DNA of 64,000 nt from Salinibaculum litoreum (GCA_009789175.1 CP046866.1:2418001-2482000); one strand, 5' to 3'. Counted from the first letter of the stretch, positions 16,894 through 26,829 are shown. Made by a program: numbers and translations. The notes: generated by a model not told the origin, from the letters alone.

Positions 16894-18141
16894 ATGTCGG
16901 GCATGACAGACCCTGCCGACCTCGCACAGCGGGTCCGCGAGGGCGAGCTTCGCCTCTACGAGCTAGAAGACCACGCCGACGCCGAGACCGCCGCCGCGGC
17001 GCGCCGCGAGTTGCTGGCCGCCGAGACCGGCGTCGACCTCGACGCCATCGCCGACTACACGTTCGACGCCGAGGGTGTCGACGCCAACGTCGAGAACCTC
17101 GTCGGCGGCGCGCAACTGCCGATGGGAGTCGCTGGGCCGGTCCCGATAGACGGCGGGGCCGCCGACGGGGAGTATTACCTCCCGATGGCGACCACCGAAG
17201 GCGCACTCGTCGCCAGTGTCAACCGCGGACTCTCCGCGATTCGTGCCGCCGAGGGTGCGACCGCCCGCGTCACCGACTCGGGGATGACCCGCGCACCGGT
17301 CTTCCGGGTGGCAGGCGTCGCCGAGGCCGAGACGGTCGTCGAGTGGGTTCGTGAGAACACCGAGCAACTCCGGGAGGCAGCCGAGTCGACGACCAGCCAC
17401 GGCGACCTCACGGCAGTCGACCCCTACGTCGTCGGAGACAGCGTCTTCCTCCGGTTTATCTACGACACCAAGGATGCGATGGGGATGAACATGGCCACCA
17501 TCGCGACGCGGGAGGCCTGCTCGCTGGTCGAAGAGGAAACGCCGGCCGACCTGGTGGCGCTGTCGGGCAACCTCTGTTCCGATAAGAAACCCGCCGCCAT
17601 CAACGCCATCGAGGGCCGTGGTCGAACCGTATCGGCGGACGTGGTTCTCCCACGGGAGTACGTCGAGGAGACGCTCAATACGACGCCCGAAGCGATGGTC
17701 GAGGGCAACACCCGCAAGAACCTCATCGGCTCCGCAAAGGCGGCCTCGCTGGGCTTTAATGCTCACGCCGCAAACACCGTCGCCGCCGTCTTCCTCGCCA
17801 CCGGACAGGACGCCGCCCAGGTCGTCGAGGGGGCAAACGCCATCACGACGATGGAAGTCAGGGGGGGAGACGAGACGGACGCGGACGACGGCGGTGACCT
17901 CTATGCCAGCATCTCCTTTTCGTCGCTGGAGGTCGGCACCGTCGGCGGCGGGACGAAACTGCCCACGCAATCGGAAGCGCTTGACGTTCTCGGCCTCGCG
18001 GGCGGGGGCGAGCCAGCGGGCACGAACGCGGACGCGCTCGCGGAGGTCATCGCGGTCGGCGCGCTTGCGGGCGAACTCTCGCTTGTCGCAGCGTTTACTT
18101 CCCGGCACCTCGCCAGCGCTCACGAAGAACTGGGACGGTAG
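16894..18141 (+). CDS. hmgA: 3-hydroxy-3-methylglutaryl-CoA reductase (class I)
   Basis: 415 residues. Reduces HMG-CoA to mevalonate with NADPH, the committed step to archaeal isoprenoid lipids. Catalytic signatures: ENLVGGAQLPMGVAGP (Glu), GNLCSDKKPAAINAIEGRG (Lys), VEGANAITTMEVRGG (Asp region), and the C-terminal TSRHLASAH histidine. Two starts are possible: ATG 16894 or ATG 16903 (MTDPADL); a CTTACC element is spaced about 28 nt from the second, which would be leaderless. Its stop abuts the stop of the convergent membrane gene. Confidence 0.93.
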   Translation: MSGMTDPADLAQRVREGELRLYELEDHADAETAAAARRELLAAETGVDLDAIADYTFDAEGVDANVENLVGGAQLPMGVAGPVPIDGGAADGEYYLPMATTEGALVASVNRGLSAIRAAEGATARVTDSGMTRAPVFRVAGVAEAETVVEWVRENTEQLREAAESTTSHGDLTAVDPYVVGDSVFLRFIYDTKDAMGMNMATIATREACSLVEEETPADLVALSGNLCSDKKPAAINAIEGRGRTVSADVVLPREYVEETLNTTPEAMVEGNTRKNLIGSAKAASLGFNAHAANTVAAVFLATGQDAAQVVEGANAITTMEVRGGDETDADDGGDLYASISFSSLEVGTVGGGTKLPTQSEALDVLGLAGGGEPAGTNADALAEVIAVGALAGELSLVAAFTSRHLASAHEELGR

Positions 18142-18495
18142 TCAGCGTCCCCGGGCCATCTCGACGAAGAGGAAGACGGCACCGCCGATGACCACCGCCA
18201 GTCCCAGCAACCAGAGCGCGTTGCTCCCGAGCAGCGGGCCGAAGACGACCAGCGTCCAGCCCACCCCGGCGACGCCGTGGGCGATTGCCGCCGTGCGCTC
18301 GCCCTGCCAGTAGAACAGTATCGCGCCCAAATCGAGGGCAACTGCGAGAGTAACGAAAGACAGTGCAGCAACGGGAACGGGGACGCCATCGATGGGAATC
18401 GGCTGCACGAACGGTTCGGCCAGGAAAAGGAGACCTGCAAGCGCCATGAAGCCGCCGACGACCAGCGGCGCGGGATCGAGTTCGTGGACGTTCAT
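18142..18495 (-). CDS. Small integral membrane protein, unknown function
   Basis: 117 residues with about four hydrophobic segments and a short basic C-terminus. No family motif recognised. Its ATG overlaps the TGA of the upstream zinc-ribbon gene (ATGA), so the two are co-translated. Confidence 0.65.
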   Translation of the reverse strand: MNVHELDPAPLVVGGFMALAGLLFLAEPFVQPIPIDGVPVPVAALSFVTLAVALDLGAILFYWQGERTAAIAHGVAGVGWTLVVFGPLLGSNALWLLGLAVVIGGAVFLFVEMARGR

Positions 18496-19019
18496 ACGAG
18501 TCGGTATCCTCCATCGCGCCGTGTCACCGCACCCGACCGCTCCAGCTTTCGGAGGGCTTTGCGTGCGTACTCCGCGGGGACACCGCGTTCGCCGGCGTAG
18601 CTAACGACTGCCTCCTCGTCGGGTGCATCGAGGGTGCGAAGCGCCTCCTCGATGATATCCTTGCGGCTCCCGCCACTCGCCCCGGCACCGCGCTCGCTGC
18701 GCTTGCCCGCCGCAGCGACCGCCGCAGTGTCGACGCCGGCCTCCCGAAGGTAGGCCTCCTCGTCCATGCCGGCGTCGTCGACGTAGTCGGCCATCTCGGC
18801 GAAGGAATCGAGTTCGGCGAACTCCTCGCCGAGGTCCTGCCGGGTCGCGAGCATCGAGGACCGCACCTCTCGGGCGTGGTCCTCGTCGTCAGTGGTGACG
18901 AACTGCCGGCGCTTCTCGTAGGCCCGTGTCGTGCCACAGCGCGGGCACTGGCTGGTCTCCGGCCGCCCTTCCACTATCCAGAGAGCACTGCACTCCCCGC
19001 AGCCGACGACCGCGTACAT
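18492..19019 (-). CDS. Zinc-ribbon protein (DUF5817-type) with C-terminal winged-helix-like region
   Basis: 175 residues. It starts with a CxxC zinc ribbon (VVGCGECSALW ... SQCPRCGTT), followed by a charged helical part (about residues 35-110), a Ser/Gly-rich hinge, and a C-terminal region (KDIIEEALRTL ... KALRKLERSGAVTRRDGGY) that reads like a winged helix. A nucleic-acid-binding role is inferred. The start at MYAVVGCG (19019) fits the family; longer frames upstream have no support. The DUF number is recalled, not checked. Confidence 0.7.
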   Translation of the reverse strand: MYAVVGCGECSALWIVEGRPETSQCPRCGTTRAYEKRRQFVTTDDEDHAREVRSSMLATRQDLGEEFAELDSFAEMADYVDDAGMDEEAYLREAGVDTAAVAAAGKRSERGAGASGGSRKDIIEEALRTLDAPDEEAVVSYAGERGVPAEYARKALRKLERSGAVTRRDGGYRLV

Positions 19020-19329
19020 ACTCGCTTCTGTGACCCTCGGCGTATCAAACCACCGCCTCTCTATGTCAGCATGGCTGTTGCTAACAGTTGCCGTCTGGAG
19101 AGCGCAGGTGAGCATCTGCAGTCGATTGCACTGGCGGGCGGCCAGACGGTCGGGGCTACCGAAGGCGAGCGCTGAATCAAAGGCAGTGCCGGGAGGTCAC
19201 TCGATGTGCTGCTGACGTTGCTATCAGCGAAAAATGCGTTTCGGGTAGGCGTTCCGATGGTCGCGCGGTGAAAGCGCGCGAGTTGTTCGATGTTCTGACG
19301 GCGTCGCCGTCAGAGTGCGAAAGTTGGCT
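19020..19329. other. Intergenic region with short hairpins, no gene seen
   Basis: 310 bp between the divergent zinc-ribbon gene and the 3' end of icd. I see no convincing ORF. It contains three short inverted repeats: GCTGA/TCAGC near 19210-19230, CGCGC/GCGCG at 19262-19280, and a perfect 8-bp hairpin at 19295-19313. The last is probably the icd terminator region. Confidence 0.4.
19295..19313 (-). terminator. Hairpin downstream of icd
   Basis: CTGACGGC and GCCGTCAG are perfect 8-bp arms with a 3-nt loop, starting 17 nt after the icd stop on the minus strand. There is no T run, so this may be an RNA 3'-end structure rather than a classical archaeal oligo-T terminator. Confidence 0.3.
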
Positions 19330-20592
<1,263 letters not shown>

Positions 20593-20618
20593 ATAGTCCG
20601 GTGTTTTTTGTCCTGGGC

Positions 20619-20626
20619 TAAAGTTA
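20619..20626 (-). promoter_or_regulatory. TATA-like element of icd
   Basis: TAACTTTA on the minus strand, 27-34 nt before the icd start codon, consistent with a leaderless transcript. Confidence 0.5.
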
Positions 20627-20752
20627 TGCCGTTTCGCGCGGACCTCGATGATAATTGTGGAAGGATTGCAGCAGTTCAGTGGCCGTCCGTCGTCCCACTG
20701 CTCGGGAAGGGGCGAGGGATGTCTTGCGCGGTAGGAGCGTTCACCGGATGGG

Positions 20753-21056
20753 TCACTCCCGGAGTGCGTCGAGCACCACGCGGAGTTCACCCAGCAGATT
20801 CGTGACCAGTGCCCGGGGGAAATCGCAGTCGAGTCCCGGCGAGCGTGTCCTGGACGGCCACAGACGCGTCCTCGAAGACACCCGGGTCATGGCCACAGAG
20901 AACGCGCCCGGGCCCCAGACCCGCGAAGGTCTCCCAGGGCGCGAAGACCCGCGAGAGGGGGGCCTGCCAGCCGAAGCCACCGCCCAGCGGTCCATCCCAG
21001 CAAGCGCGGACCCGGTATCCGTCGCTGTCACTGCGCCGGAAGGCCATTGCACGCAT
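20753..21056 (-). pseudogene. Small haloarchaeal-like gene broken by a one-base frameshift
   Basis: Reading from ATG 21056 the first frame (MRAMAFRRSDSDGYRV...) has strong G/C third positions for about 73 codons, then codon use collapses and it stops at 20787. In the next frame codon quality resumes (GLDCDFPRALVTNLLGELRV...) and ends at TGA 20753. Removing one base from the CCC run (GGG on the coding strand) at 20835-20837 joins the halves into a roughly 100-residue protein, including AGLDCDF across the join. I do not recognise the family. Either a recent pseudogene or a sequence error. Confidence 0.6.
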
Positions 21057-21107
21057 CGGTGGTCGGACCGGCGATATGCCTTTTCCTCCGGACGGAGACA
21101 CTCTCGT

Positions 21108-21956
21108 ATGCACGTCCTCGTCCACGGCGGTGCTGGCAGCGAACCGGACGAACCCGCGCCCCGCCAGGCAGTCCTGGACGACGCCGCGGCGGCAGGTGCG
21201 ACCGAAGAAGACCCACAGGCGGCGGTCTGTACGGCCGTCCGGCGGCTCGAAGCCGACCCCCAGTTCAACGCCGGCGTCGGCAGCGTCGTCCAGAGCGACG
21301 GGCGGATTCGAACGGATGCGGGCCTGATGACCGGCGACGGTGAGTCGGGCGCGGCCTGTGCGATGCCCGGCATCGAACATGCTGTCGCTGTCGCACGGGT
21401 CGTGAAGACGGCGACACCACACGTCCTGCTCGCGGGCGAGCGGGCAGTCACACTCGCCTCCGAGCACGGCATCGGGACGGACTGTGACCTCTGGACGGCA
21501 AAGACACGCGAACGATGGGACAGAGTAGACCCACCCGACGACCTCACAGCACGACTCGCGTGGGTCCGCGAACAGTTCGGTCAGGGCCACGACACCGTCG
21601 GCGCAGTCGCGACCGACGGCGAGGGACTGGCCGCTGCGACATCGACTGGCGGCCGCTGGTTTGCCCTCGCCGGCCGAGTCGGGGATGTCCCGCAGGTCGG
21701 AGCGGGCTTCTATGCGACGGAGACGGCGGCAGTGAGTACGACAGGCGACGGGGAGGCCATCGCCCGATTCGGACTGGCACGCCGTGTCGCAGACGCGGTC
21801 GACGACGGCGAACGACCGCGACACGCCGCCCGGCGGGTGCTCCGTGGGTTCGCCTCGGCGACGGGTGGGGATGCGGGTGTCATCGTCGTCGACCGCGAGG
21901 GGCGCGTCGGACGAGTAACGAACGCGGCGACGATGCAGACCGCTGCTGAGGACTGA
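21108..21956 (+). CDS. Isoaspartyl peptidase / type 2 L-asparaginase (Ntn hydrolase)
   Basis: 282 residues. Hydrolyses beta-aspartyl peptides or asparagine. Starts MHVLVHGGAG as in the family; the autocleavage site is HD-TVGAV with nucleophile Thr163, followed by the conserved GLAAATSTGG; NAGVGSVVQ and DAGLMTG are also typical. The N-terminal half is shorter than in bacterial EcAIII (about 320), as is common for haloarchaeal members. Start supported by CCTTTTCC about 27 nt upstream. A T-run at 21970-21974 shortly after the stop may end the transcript. Confidence 0.88.
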   Translation: MHVLVHGGAGSEPDEPAPRQAVLDDAAAAGATEEDPQAAVCTAVRRLEADPQFNAGVGSVVQSDGRIRTDAGLMTGDGESGAACAMPGIEHAVAVARVVKTATPHVLLAGERAVTLASEHGIGTDCDLWTAKTRERWDRVDPPDDLTARLAWVREQFGQGHDTVGAVATDGEGLAAATSTGGRWFALAGRVGDVPQVGAGFYATETAAVSTTGDGEAIARFGLARRVADAVDDGERPRHAARRVLRGFASATGGDAGVIVVDREGRVGRVTNAATMQTAAED

Positions 21957-21998
21957 GTCTGCTCCCGTCTTTTTCCGTCCACAGCCCGACAGGACTGT

Positions 21999-22520
21999 GT
22001 GAACGGGGACGACACGACAACAGAACCCACCAGCGGGGACGACGGGCCGGACAGCGACAGGCTCGCGACGGGGTTCGACAGCGCCGAAGCGGCGATGGAC
22101 ACGTTCGTCAACGTCGTCGAACTGGCCGCGGCAGCGCTCTTTGCGTTGCTGTTTGCGGTCGGCGTCTTCGACCTCGGGTTGCAGATTGGGCAGGCGACGC
22201 TGTCAGGGTCCATCACAGACCCCAGAGTGGTCATCGGCTTCATCGACGTTGGACTGCTGTTGCTCATCATCGTCGAGGTGTATCACACTGTCGTCGCCTA
22301 CATCAAGGAAAGCGAGACCCGCCACATCGTCCGGCTGGTCATCTACACGGGCGTTATCGCCGTCGTCCGGAAGGTCATCATCTACCGGACCGACGAGTAC
22401 GCCTCTATCGAGGAGGCGCTGTTCGTGGCAGTCGCCTACAGCATCCTCACGCTCGGACTGGTCGCATTGCTGTACGTGGACCGTCGGACCACCGCTGGCG
22501 ACAGCACCCCGGAGCGGTAA
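21999..22520 (+). CDS. PsiE-like phosphate-starvation-inducible membrane protein
   Basis: 173 residues with an acidic N-terminal tail and four membrane helices; the third-fourth helix region (HIVRLVIYTGVIAVVRKVIIY) matches the PsiE family pattern. Function in the family is not established. A GTG start at 21999 is used; ATG 22095 would remove the acidic tail. It lies between the asparaginase and map genes, each with short gaps on the same strand. Confidence 0.72.
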   Translation: MNGDDTTTEPTSGDDGPDSDRLATGFDSAEAAMDTFVNVVELAAAALFALLFAVGVFDLGLQIGQATLSGSITDPRVVIGFIDVGLLLLIIVEVYHTVVAYIKESETRHIVRLVIYTGVIAVVRKVIIYRTDEYASIEEALFVAVAYSILTLGLVALLYVDRRTTAGDSTPER

Positions 22521-22551
22521 CCATTTCTCCCCCAGCGCCAAAGTGCGGGGT

Positions 22552-23448
22552 ATGACAGATGTGGACTTGGAGAGCGAGCAGTACGAGAAACACAGGGAAG
22601 CCGGCGAGATTCTGGCCACGGTCCGGGACGAGGTCGTCGACCGTGTCGAGGTAGGCGCACGCCACCTCGACGTGGCCGAATGGGCCGAAGAGCGCATCCG
22701 CGACCTCGGTGGGGAACCGGCCTTCCCCGTCAACATCTCTATCGACGAGGAGGCGGCCCACGCTACGCCGGGCATCGACGACGACTCCACCTTCGGCGAG
22801 GAGATGGTCAACTTAGACATCGGCGTCCACGTCGACGGCTGGCTGGCCGACTCCGCGATTACGGTGGACCTCTCCGGGAACGACGACCTGGAAGCGGCCT
22901 CCGCGGAGGCGCTGGAAGCGGCACTCGACATCGTCGAAGCCGGCGTCGAGACGGGCGAAATCGGTGCCGCTGTCGAGGAGGTCATCGAGGGGTATGGATA
23001 CAAGCCGGTCGTGAACCTGACCGGACACGGCCTGGGCCACTGGGAACAACACACCGAGCCCAACATCCCGAACCGTGCGGTCTCACAGGGCATCGAACTC
23101 GAAGCCGGCGACGTAGTGGCAATCGAGCCGTTCGCCACCAACGGCAGCGGCAAGGTCCAGGAAGGGAGCGCGGAGGAGATTTTCGCCCTCGAACGGGAGG
23201 CGTCGGTCCGCAACCGGCAGGCCCGGCAGGCCCTGGATGAGGTGACCGAGCGGTTCAAGACCCTGCCCTTTGCGACCCGCTGGCTGGAGACCGACCGGGC
23301 GGAGATGGCACTGCGACGGCTCAAGCGCAACGACGTCGTCCACGGCTATCCCGTTCTGAAGGAGGACGACGGCTGTCTGGTCAGTCAGAAGGAACACACC
23401 GTCATCGTGACCGAGGACGGCTGTGAAGTGACGACGCGGTCGCGGTAG
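22552..23448 (+). CDS. map: Methionine aminopeptidase, type II
   Basis: 298 residues. Removes N-terminal methionine from nascent proteins. The metal ligands are all visible: NLDIGVHVDGWLADSA (two Asp), NLTGHGLGHW (His), AIEPFAT (Glu) and VSQKEHTVIV (Glu), with HATP upstream. The about 60-residue helical insertion between GSAEEIFAL and HGYPVL defines type II. Start at ATG 22552, 27 nt after CATTTCTC; the much longer open frame upstream overlaps psiE. Confidence 0.93.
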   Translation: MTDVDLESEQYEKHREAGEILATVRDEVVDRVEVGARHLDVAEWAEERIRDLGGEPAFPVNISIDEEAAHATPGIDDDSTFGEEMVNLDIGVHVDGWLADSAITVDLSGNDDLEAASAEALEAALDIVEAGVETGEIGAAVEEVIEGYGYKPVVNLTGHGLGHWEQHTEPNIPNRAVSQGIELEAGDVVAIEPFATNGSGKVQEGSAEEIFALEREASVRNRQARQALDEVTERFKTLPFATRWLETDRAEMALRRLKRNDVVHGYPVLKEDDGCLVSQKEHTVIVTEDGCEVTTRSR

Positions 23449-23768
23449 CAGAAACAGGCCGAGAGCGCGTGGTCGCGCCAGCGACCCGCGCGAAAACGGG
23501 GAAGGGCAGGACTGCTGTGCGGTGGCGAAGGACGCTACGATAGCACCTGCGACCGGTGCGAAACGCGACCGGAGGCCGGGTCTCGGTTGCGAACGGTGAG
23601 CGAAGCGAGCCGTGAGCGGACGACCGTCCGCGAGCAGCCACCGCTCGCGTGGAGGCTGCTCGCGGGAGCAACGCTCTCCCGGTATGTTTCGCTATGTTTT
23701 TTCGCCATCGGGTCTCGCACTCGCGGCTATCGCCGGGAGGCGGACCGCTCCAGCGAAAAAAAAAGTAG
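23449..23768. other. Convergent intergenic region with G+C-rich inverted repeats
   Basis: 320 bp between two convergent genes. No coding frame is convincing. It holds several stems: CGGACG-AC-CGTCCG at about 23617-23630 and a perfect 10-bp repeat GCGAGCAGCC / GGCTGCTCGC at 23630-23663, plus T-runs pointing in both directions. I do not recognise a known structured RNA here. Confidence 0.35.
23756..23764 (-). terminator. Oligo-T terminator of the zinc-ribbon gene
   Basis: Nine consecutive T on the minus strand, 5-13 nt downstream of the stop at 23769, a classical archaeal termination signal. Confidence 0.6.
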
Positions 23769-23969
23769 TCACGCGTTGTTCATCCGCGTCGTCTCCGTGG
23801 TGCCACAGACGCGACACTCGCTGACCCGGTACGGTTCGCGGGAATAGGCTGCGTTCTCGGGGTTGGGACTCTCGGTGAGAATCTCGACGGCGACCTCGTG
23901 GGGAGTCGCACGACCGCAGGTCTCACACTCTTCTGTCACGTCTGCCACTGTGTCGCTGCTGGTGGCCAT
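23769..23969 (-). CDS. Small zinc beta-ribbon protein
   Basis: 66 residues with two CxxC knuckles: EECETCGRATPHEV near residue 15 and SECRVCGTTETTR near residue 52, spacing typical of a zinc ribbon. Such small CxxCG proteins are common in haloarchaea and mostly uncharacterised. It has a clear TATA element 27 nt upstream and an oligo-T terminator downstream, so it is probably transcribed alone. Confidence 0.75.
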   Translation of the reverse strand: MATSSDTVADVTEECETCGRATPHEVAVEILTESPNPENAAYSREPYRVSECRVCGTTETTRMNNA

Positions 23970-23995
23970 CCTGTCTGAACCGATGCCCTGAGAGG

Positions 23996-24005
23996 GTATA
24001 AAAAA
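23996..24005 (-). promoter_or_regulatory. TATA element of the small zinc-ribbon gene
   Basis: TTTTTTATAC on the minus strand, 27-36 nt before the start codon at 23969. One of the clearest promoters in the window. Confidence 0.65.
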
Positions 24006-24200
24006 GGCCGACGCTCCAGTCCGTTCGAACCGTTTTATCGCAAGACATGAGCCGATTTTACCCCTTTGACGCCCGCAGAGTCTACGATACCGTTTATTCT
24101 ACATCCTCAGCCAATCTTTCGCACCTCAGCCTGTGAAGGGCCGAAATGTATTTATATGTGTTTTGCCACACCCAGTCGGGCCGGCTGGGGCAACGAGGGG

Positions 24201-24206
24201 TATATG
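24201..24206 (+). promoter_or_regulatory. TATA element of the HIT gene
   Basis: TATATG, 25-30 nt before ATG 24231, consistent with leaderless transcription. Three further TATA-like sites lie upstream at 24031-24040, 24091-24100 and 24149-24158. Confidence 0.55.
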
Positions 24207-24230
24207 TTGTGGCCGCGAGGACGGGTGTGT

Positions 24231-24773
24231 ATGGAGCAGGTGTTCGCCCCGTGGCGCATCGACTGGGTCGAGCGGGAGGGCAACGACGATATCGACGGCT
24301 GTGTCTTCTGTACGCTGCCAGAGCGCGAGGCAGACCGTGAGAATTACCTGCTGGCCCGTAGCGACGACGCCTACGTCATGCTGAACAACTACCCGTACAA
24401 CCCGGGGCACGCGATGGTCATCCCCCACGAACACACCGGCGAATACCGCGACCTGGGCGAGGACGCGTTGCTGGCCAAAGAGCGGTTGGTCCAGCGGACA
24501 ATCGACGCGATGGACGAGGCGCTGGGACCGGACGCATACAACGTCGGGTACAACCTCGGGGGCGGGGCCGCCGGTGGCTCCATCGACGACCACATCCACG
24601 CACACGTGGTCCCCCGCTGGAACGGCGACACGAACTTCATGCCGGTCGTCGGCGATACGAAGGTGGTCGTCGAGGCAGTGACCGACACCTACGACCGCCT
24701 ACACGAGGCGCTGGCCACCCAGGATGGCGTTCGCGACGAGGGGGAGACACGGGCAGTCGTAATCGAGGACTAG
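24231..24773 (+). CDS. HIT-family (histidine triad) nucleotide hydrolase/transferase
   Basis: 180 residues. Histidine triad HIHAHVVPRW (His121, 123, 125) acts on the alpha-phosphate of nucleotide substrates. N-terminal CVFC (Cys24, Cys27) suggests a zinc site, as in the Ap4A phosphorylase/FHIT-like branch; NNYPYNPGHAMVIP is the conserved first strand-loop. Likely an Ap4A or AMP-conjugate hydrolase. I use ATG 24231 because of the TATA element before it. Confidence 0.88.
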   Translation: MEQVFAPWRIDWVEREGNDDIDGCVFCTLPEREADRENYLLARSDDAYVMLNNYPYNPGHAMVIPHEHTGEYRDLGEDALLAKERLVQRTIDAMDEALGPDAYNVGYNLGGGAAGGSIDDHIHAHVVPRWNGDTNFMPVVGDTKVVVEAVTDTYDRLHEALATQDGVRDEGETRAVVIED

Positions 24774-24885
24774 TGTCATTATATTGCGCGTGCGTTCCGT
24801 CCGTCAATAATTTAATTTTTCTGCCGAATATCGCCAGCCGGGAGCTGGTTACACCCTCTTTGGCCGCGTGCAATCGTAGCCCCTG

Positions 24886-25746
24886 ATGTGGTCCCCAGTG
24901 TCAGACAAATACCCTTCAGAGAGTGGACGACGTCGATTCGTCAAAGGTATCGTCGGCTCAGCAGCGCTCAGTTCGGTCGCCGCGGGCGGAAGTCTAGTGT
25001 TGGATACAGCGACCTCCAGTACGGGTGCCGGCGGCGGGACCGTCGAGTACGTCGGCATCCGGAATACGGACGGGCCAGCGCCCCGCGGGCTCCCAATCGT
25101 GCCGTTGCGGGTGACCGATAGCGGTCACCTCGAAGGACGGTGGCCGGACCCCGAGACGATAACCAAGCGGGATGGAACGGAAGTCACTGTCGCACGCGAA
25201 GATGTCGGTGGCATCACGTACGACACCCGGTGGTTCCAGTACTGTGGCGTCCAGTCGTTGCCCGGCATCGCCCCCGACGCGGAGGCGGACAATAGTTTCC
25301 GCGTCAAAGGGGGGTACGACTGGGCTAGCTCCCTCGAACAGGGGGCAAAGGTGGCTGTCGAGGACTTCGAGGGCTACGAACAGTGGGGCAACGGCATCGG
25401 ACAGGACGGACTCGGGATGCCGCTGAACGCCACCTGGCGAACACCGGAGGAGGGACGCGCCCTCTCGGTCGAGATTCTGCGGACGCCCGAGTTACCCCGG
25501 ATGATTGCCGGCGAGGGACCGTACGGGAACCTCTCGGCGGATGTACGGTCCTTTCTCGATGCGGCCACAGCGCAGGATTGCATGGCGTGGGTTGACAAGT
25601 GTACACACTTTTGCTGTGTCCCCGGCTTCAAATCCTCCGAGTACCCCGGTGCCGAGGACGCGGTCTACTGCCAGTGCCACCAGTCCGTCTACGACCCGTT
25701 CACGCCGATGAAACAGTCGTTCGTCGCGCTCCCGCGTACCGACTGA
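24886..25746 (+). CDS. petA: Rieske [2Fe-2S] protein with Tat signal
   Basis: 286 residues. The N-terminus has a Tat-like signal (SGRRRFVKGIVGSAALSSV), so the protein is folded before export. The Rieske site is at the C-terminus: Cys239-x-His241 and Cys262-x-x-His265 bind the cluster, Cys244 and Cys264 would form the disulfide. Length and N-terminal domain match the Rieske subunit of haloarchaeal cytochrome bc complexes, but no cytochrome b gene is next to it. Homologues I recall begin MSDxKYP, so GTG 24898 is an alternative start. Confidence 0.82.
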   Translation: MWSPVSDKYPSESGRRRFVKGIVGSAALSSVAAGGSLVLDTATSSTGAGGGTVEYVGIRNTDGPAPRGLPIVPLRVTDSGHLEGRWPDPETITKRDGTEVTVAREDVGGITYDTRWFQYCGVQSLPGIAPDAEADNSFRVKGGYDWASSLEQGAKVAVEDFEGYEQWGNGIGQDGLGMPLNATWRTPEEGRALSVEILRTPELPRMIAGEGPYGNLSADVRSFLDAATAQDCMAWVDKCTHFCCVPGFKSSEYPGAEDAVYCQCHQSVYDPFTPMKQSFVALPRTD

Positions 25747-25838
25747 CGCCGGTCGGGGGATTTCTTCTCGTGGGCGGGATCGACCAGTCGGGACAGTGGC
25801 AAAGCGGTTTAACCCCGTGGCTGTGAACCACAGCCCAG

Positions 25839-26771
25839 ATGTCCCGACGGAGCGCGCTACGCCGGGTTGGCCTGCTCGTGTTGGGAGCCAACCTCCTGCT
25901 GGTCGCCGCCAAGGGCGGCGTCTACTACTGGACCGGAAGCCTCGCCGTCGGGTCGGAAGCGGTCAACAGCCTCGCCGACAGCGTCTACAGCTTCGTCATC
26001 GTCGCTGGGCTGTATCTGACGACCCGGCCGCCGGACTTCGAACATCCCCACGGCCACGAGCGCATCGAGCCGTTCGTCTCGCTGTTTATCGCGCTGGGTA
26101 TCTTCGCCGCCGGCGGCGCGGTCCTCTATCAGGCCGGGACGGCGCTGGTCGATGGCAGCCCGGAGGTGAGCCGTGGCCCGGCAGCGGCGGGCGTACTCGT
26201 CGCCTCGGGAATCATCAAGTACGTGCTCTATCGCTACTGTCTGCGGGCCAGCGAGGCGAACAACTCCCCGGCGCTGGCGGCGACGGCCGTCGACAACCGC
26301 AACGACATCCTCACCGCGAGTGCGGCGCTCGTGGGCGTGCTTGGCTCGCTGGCCGGGTATCCGATTCTGGACCCGCTGGCTGCGGTCGTCGTCGCAGTGG
26401 GTATCCTCTACACCGGCGTCGAAGTGGTCCGGGACAACGTCGACTATCTCGTCGGCGCTGCGCCACCCGAGGAGCTACGGGTCGAGATTATCAGACGGGC
26501 ACTCGCCCACCCCGACGTGGAGGGAGCCCACGATGTCATCGCCCACTACGTCGGCCCGGAAATCGACGTGAGTCTCCACATCGAGGTAGAGGGCGACCGG
26601 ACACTGCTCGAAGCCCACCGCATCGAGACCGAGGTCGCACAGTCCATCAGTGCCCTGCCGGAAGTGGACGAAGCCTTCGTCCACGTCGACCCGAAGGAGG
26701 CCGGTGAGTGGAAACCCGACGACGAGGTCAACCGTCTCGTCGGCCGTCGGGTCCGTGATGACGAGGAATGA
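25839..26771 (+). CDS. Cation diffusion facilitator (CDF) metal/H+ antiporter
   Basis: 310 residues with six predicted membrane helices and a cytoplasmic C-terminal domain. CDF signatures: GSEAVNSLADSVYSF in TM2, HPHGHERIEPF in the cytosolic loop and AVDNRNDILTASAAL in TM5; the first TM2 metal ligand is Asn instead of the more usual His/Asp. Expected to export Zn, Mn, Fe or similar divalent cations; the metal cannot be told. TATA-like GGTTTAAC lies 27 nt upstream. Confidence 0.87.
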   Translation: MSRRSALRRVGLLVLGANLLLVAAKGGVYYWTGSLAVGSEAVNSLADSVYSFVIVAGLYLTTRPPDFEHPHGHERIEPFVSLFIALGIFAAGGAVLYQAGTALVDGSPEVSRGPAAAGVLVASGIIKYVLYRYCLRASEANNSPALAATAVDNRNDILTASAALVGVLGSLAGYPILDPLAAVVVAVGILYTGVEVVRDNVDYLVGAAPPEELRVEIIRRALAHPDVEGAHDVIAHYVGPEIDVSLHIEVEGDRTLLEAHRIETEVAQSISALPEVDEAFVHVDPKEAGEWKPDDEVNRLVGRRVRDDEE

Positions 26772-26823
26772 CGGGCGAAAAACGGTGTCACCAGACCGGC
26801 AATAAACCGACGCAGCCGGGGAG

Positions 26824-26829
26824 TATATG
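26824..26829 (+). promoter_or_regulatory. TATA element of membrane histidine kinase gene
   Basis: TATATG, 27-32 nt before ATG 26856. Confidence 0.55.

Noticed and set aside
20655-21107. Extension of the asparaginase gene to an upstream start
   Set aside because: The family starts at MHVLVHGGAG; the upstream part is antisense to the frameshifted small gene.
23449-23768. Structured RNA candidate (SRP RNA, RNase P RNA) in a convergent gap
   Set aside because: Stems exist, but none of the conserved sequence blocks I know of these RNAs is present.
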